Shown: piece by piece, positions 23,317 to 25,240 of the stretch
Position numbering within the stretch: position 1 is the stretch's first letter
How the letters are laid out: each line of letters starts with the position of its first letter
NCBI GenBank assembly: GCA_030616425.1
Contig: JAUWXJ010000007.1
Coordinates: forward strand, 1 to 25,240
Source of the DNA: Desulfobacterales bacterium
GTDB taxonomy: Bacteria; Desulfobacterota; Desulfobacteria; Desulfobacterales; C00003060
Direction: 5' to 3'
DNA: 25,240 nucleotides
Notes under the pieces: generated by a model
The model's input: only the letters and a program-made list of their open reading frames with translations
What the model was told of the DNA's origin: nothing
Databases searched by the model: none
Made by a program: the position numbers and the translations under genes

Positions 23317-23908
23317 CATCGAGTGCACGAAGAGGAGGATCAGGGCGGTTGTGGCCGGTTCATCCGTTCCAGAAGACGCCCGGCACGCAGAAAACACCCT
23401 TGACTGGCTACTGAGGCTCAAACCCGACGCTGATGAGGCCCTGCAGATTGCCGCACTGGGACATGATATCGAGCGAGCTCTTGAGGATCGCAAGGTAAAG
23501 CAAGCCGATTTTGCTGACTATGACGGCTTCAAGGCCGCCCACGCTCGAAACAGCGCGGAAATTCTCAAGGAGATTATCGAAGATTGTGGAGTGCCGCAGG
23601 ATCTGGCCAGCGAGGTATACTGGCTTGTTCGCCGACACGAGACCGGGGGCCACTCCCGCGCCGACCTTATCAAGGACGCGGATAGCATCTCTTTCTTTGA
23701 GGTTAACCTCCCTCTTTATTACAAGCGCCACAGCCGTAAGGAAGTCTTACAGCGTTGTGTTTGGGGTTACCGCAGGCTTTCTGAGAGGATGCAGCAGGTC
23801 GCACAAACGCTCTCCTACGACAATGCTGAACTCAATGCCCTGCTAAAGGAGGCAATACGCAAAGCTTCTGTGTGTTTTCCTCGGGAGCTTTCTTCCAATG
23901 GTAGATAA
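23294..23908 (+). CDS. HD-type / DUF4202-like protein in the inositol operon
   Basis: A protein of up to 204 residues. It shows HD-superfamily features: His31 in ARHAENTLDWLLRL, the His57-Asp58 pair in AALGHDIERAL, His83 in AAHARNSAEIL, His115 in VRRHETGGHS, and Asp128/Asp130 in KDADSISFFE. The overall pattern (HAENxxxWLLxLxPDAxEALxxAA) also recalls DUF4202. It starts at TTG 23294 or GTG 23303 and overlaps the previous gene by 23 or 14 nt, so it is translationally coupled. HD proteins are often metal-dependent phosphohydrolases. Here it might remove the phosphate from phosphorylated di-inositol phosphate, a step still lacking a gene in the textbook pathway, but this is inference from position only. 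Confidence 0.75.
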   Translation: MCVVGTGSIECTKRRIRAVVAGSSVPEDARHAENTLDWLLRLKPDADEALQIAALGHDIERALEDRKVKQADFADYDGFKAAHARNSAEILKEIIEDCGVPQDLASEVYWLVRRHETGGHSRADLIKDADSISFFEVNLPLYYKRHSRKEVLQRCVWGYRRLSERMQQVAQTLSYDNAELNALLKEAIRKASVCFPRELSSNGR

Positions 23909-24010
23909 ATCACAGTCCCTTCTATGCTGCCCTCTGATGATAGGTCCTTTAGTCCGTTAATTCTAAAATTCGTGCTTTTTCTGGCAAAAAATAAAATCCG
24001 AAATCCGAAT

Positions 24011-24078
24011 ACCCGCCTGCCAACGCCTGAGACAGCATTCAGCTTATGTGCCGGCATCTCTGGCAATGGCGGGCAGGT
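24011..24078. repeat. REP-like GC-rich palindrome, sister of the one at 1433-1467
   Basis: The ends ACCCGCCTGCCA (24011-24022) and GCGGGCAGGT (24069-24078) are imperfectly complementary. Both end sequences occur on the minus strand at 1467-1433 with a shorter loop. The element sits in the gap 23909-24305, which has no gene. Confidence 0.6.
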
Positions 24079-24258
24079 CGAAATCCGAAACAATATCGAA
24101 TGACCAAAATTCAAATGACCAAAATTCGCCGTAGGCGGACTAAACAAACTGAAGTGAGCTGAAGTGCCTAAGGAGAATTGTTTTGAACATTTGGAAATTC
24201 GTATTTGCGGCTCAAGCCTTGAGAACAGTACGGATTTGTTTCGTATTTCGGATTTCGA
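24078..24258. repeat. Direct and inverted A/T-rich repeats in the HD gene-pgsA gap
   Basis: AATGACCAAAATTC occurs twice with a 15-bp period at 24099-24112 and 24114-24127. Separately, TCGAAATCCGAAA (24078-24090) is the exact reverse complement of 24246-24258. AAATCCGAAATCCGAAT near 23993 is a related word. These low-complexity repeats resemble spacer DNA at 1740-1810 and 2040-2060 and contain no gene. Confidence 0.6.
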
Positions 24259-24305
24259 GGTTAGCGCAAGCTTCACTTCGTGTCGGATTTTCCGGCTTGT
24301 CCGGG

Positions 24306-24866
24306 TTAGGAGCTTCCAAAGTAGTCCTTGTATTCCTTGACATACATCCATCCCGACCAAACTGTAGCGGCTAATATGACCGACATGATGAGATTGGCAA
24401 CCGGGGGCAGCCTGAGGCTTACTTCGGGACTGTAATCGCCAGAAGGGATCATAAAGAGTAGAATACTTCCACCCACCATTTGCACCAAGGTCTTTATCTT
24501 TCCCCATCGGTTAGCCGGGATCACGGTACCCATCTGCTGAGAGACTATGGCCCTGAACCCGGTGATCATAACCTCTCTGCCCACGATAATGATCGCCATC
24601 CACGCAGCCACAATCTGATACTTTACCATGACGATAAAAGCGCTCATGGTGAGGAGTTTATCAGCCAAGGGATCAAGAAAAGTCCCCAGCAAACTGACCT
24701 CGCTGCGGCTTCGAGCAAAGTATCCGTCCAGAGGATCTGTAGCGCAGGCTATCACGAAGATTGAAGCAGCTACAAACCTGGCCCAGGTGGCATCCGGAAT
24801 GGTGAATACAATGAAAACCGGCACAAGGATAACCCGCAACATAGTAATTTTGTTGGCAAGAGTCAT
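24306..24866 (-). CDS. pgsA: CDP-diacylglycerol--glycerol-3-phosphate 3-phosphatidyltransferase
   Basis: A 186-residue integral membrane enzyme that makes phosphatidylglycerol phosphate, the precursor of phosphatidylglycerol and cardiolipin. It begins MTLANKITMLRVILVPVFIV, the usual PgsA opening. It carries the CDP-alcohol phosphotransferase motif D-x2-DG-x2-AR-x8-G-x3-D-x3-D in DPLDGYFARSRSEV and LLGTFLDPLADKLL, then IIIVGREVMITGFRAI and PANRWGKIKT, typical of PgsA, and several membrane helices. The frame is open to 24968, but the extra 34 residues (CVKGKGPGPRESC) do not look like family sequence, so ATG 24866 is preferred despite a weak ribosome site. It is the second CDP-alcohol phosphotransferase in the window. 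Confidence 0.93.
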   Translation of the reverse strand: MTLANKITMLRVILVPVFIVFTIPDATWARFVAASIFVIACATDPLDGYFARSRSEVSLLGTFLDPLADKLLTMSAFIVMVKYQIVAAWMAIIIVGREVMITGFRAIVSQQMGTVIPANRWGKIKTLVQMVGGSILLFMIPSGDYSPEVSLRLPPVANLIMSVILAATVWSGWMYVKEYKDYFGSS

Positions 24867-25120
24867 ATTGTTGAGAAAATTGATAGGCAGGGTTTGCTGA
24901 CGTCGTTCATCTATGCAACTTTCACGCGGTCCTGGGCCTTTTCCTTTGACACATTGACACCCGAGCACCTTTGTCCTAAGCTACCTTCATCCAAAAGGAA
25001 GCACTTCGCTCTCTAATATCACTTAAACGTGGACATTGTGCGCTTTGCCTTCACCTCGATCCAGATTGTCGTTTTACGGGGAATTATTACGAGATTCGGG
25101 ATAAACATTAGGTGGGTCTT

Positions 25121-25240
25121 ATGATTACGATTATTACAGGTATTATCCTACTGTTATTCTTTTTGGCCTCTGCCATACGGGTCCTCAAAGAATATGAGCG
25201 GGGGACCATATTCCGTTTGGGACGCGTTATTGGTGCCAAA
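25121..25240 (+). CDS. Slipin / stomatin-like (SPFH, band 7) membrane protein, 5' end only
   Basis: The first 40 codons of a gene that continues beyond the window. The N-terminus is one membrane helix (IITGIILLLFFLASAI), followed by RVLKEYERGTIFRLGRVIGA, the standard start of the band-7 domain in slipins. Such proteins form large membrane-bound cages or microdomains and often pair with an NfeD-type partner or serine protease, which would lie outside the window. ATG 25121 follows GGTGGG. It is divergent from pgsA, and the 254-bp gap shows no other gene. Confidence 0.9.
   Translation, partial: MITIITGIILLLFFLASAIRVLKEYERGTIFRLGRVIGAK

Noticed and set aside
24099..24127. Possible CRISPR-like direct repeats
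   Set aside because: Only two short units 15 bp apart without spacers of proper size; no cas genes in the window.
23815..24507. 230-codon minus-strand frame between pgsA and the HD gene
   Set aside because: It overlaps both real genes in other frames and passes through REP-like repeats; no ribosome site or family pattern.

Overview
The window looks like chromosome from an anaerobic member of the Desulfobacterota (former Deltaproteobacteria). The evidence is the ispE / tRNA-Gln / prs / rplY / pth run, a selenocysteine elongation factor (SelB), a membrane pyrophosphatase of the K+-dependent type, DUF3786 and DUF1844 proteins, and intergenic DNA full of palindromes and short degenerate repeats. 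The assignment rests on gene content and style only; genus and growth temperature cannot be read from the sequence.

Layout. 1-1297 (minus): 5' part of selB, preceded by a small two-helix membrane protein. 1645-1889: tRNA-His and tRNA-Arg. 1890-2425: decayed DNA with a strong hairpin and gene-tail remnants. 2426-5964: a translationally coupled Mre11/Rad50-like (SbcD/SbcC-like) pair. 5965-7470: remnants of IS200/IS605-type elements around a DUF3786 gene, including a 35-bp inverted repeat enclosing what looks like an IS605-type end. 7471-8564: an MBL-fold hydrolase and a half-size TMEM165/Gdt1 transporter. 8625-11450: divergent serC and serA (serine biosynthesis). 11573-11690: a large compound palindrome. 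11804-13744: DUF1844 protein and a periplasmic DegQ/HtrA protease. 13831-17131: ispE, tRNA-Gln, prs, rplY (L25), pth. 17358-19370 (minus): hppA. 19377-20223: a truncated second pth and two other gene remnants. 20250-20450: a small zinc-ribbon protein. 20886-23908: myo-inositol-1-phosphate synthase, a bifunctional inositol-phosphate cytidylyltransferase / CDP-alcohol phosphotransferase, and an HD-type protein in one overlapping operon. 23909-24305: REP-like repeats. 24306-24866 (minus): pgsA. 25121-25240: start of a slipin/band-7 gene.

How the genes work together. Most are housekeeping: serine synthesis, isoprenoid and PRPP supply, translation, envelope proteolysis, phospholipid synthesis. The most interesting block is the inositol operon. 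Glucose-6-phosphate to inositol-1-phosphate, then CDP-inositol, then condensation with a second inositol-1-phosphate is the known route to di-myo-inositol phosphate (DIP), a solute best known from hyperthermophiles; an HD protein of unknown role closes the operon. The first two genes overlap by 56 nt, and the nucleotide-binding motif of the second enzyme lies inside that overlap. The SbcDC-like pair, with no visible zinc hook and set among mobile-element debris, is the second candidate for a closer look. I saw no CRISPR array, no complete transposase gene and no obviously new multi-gene defence system.
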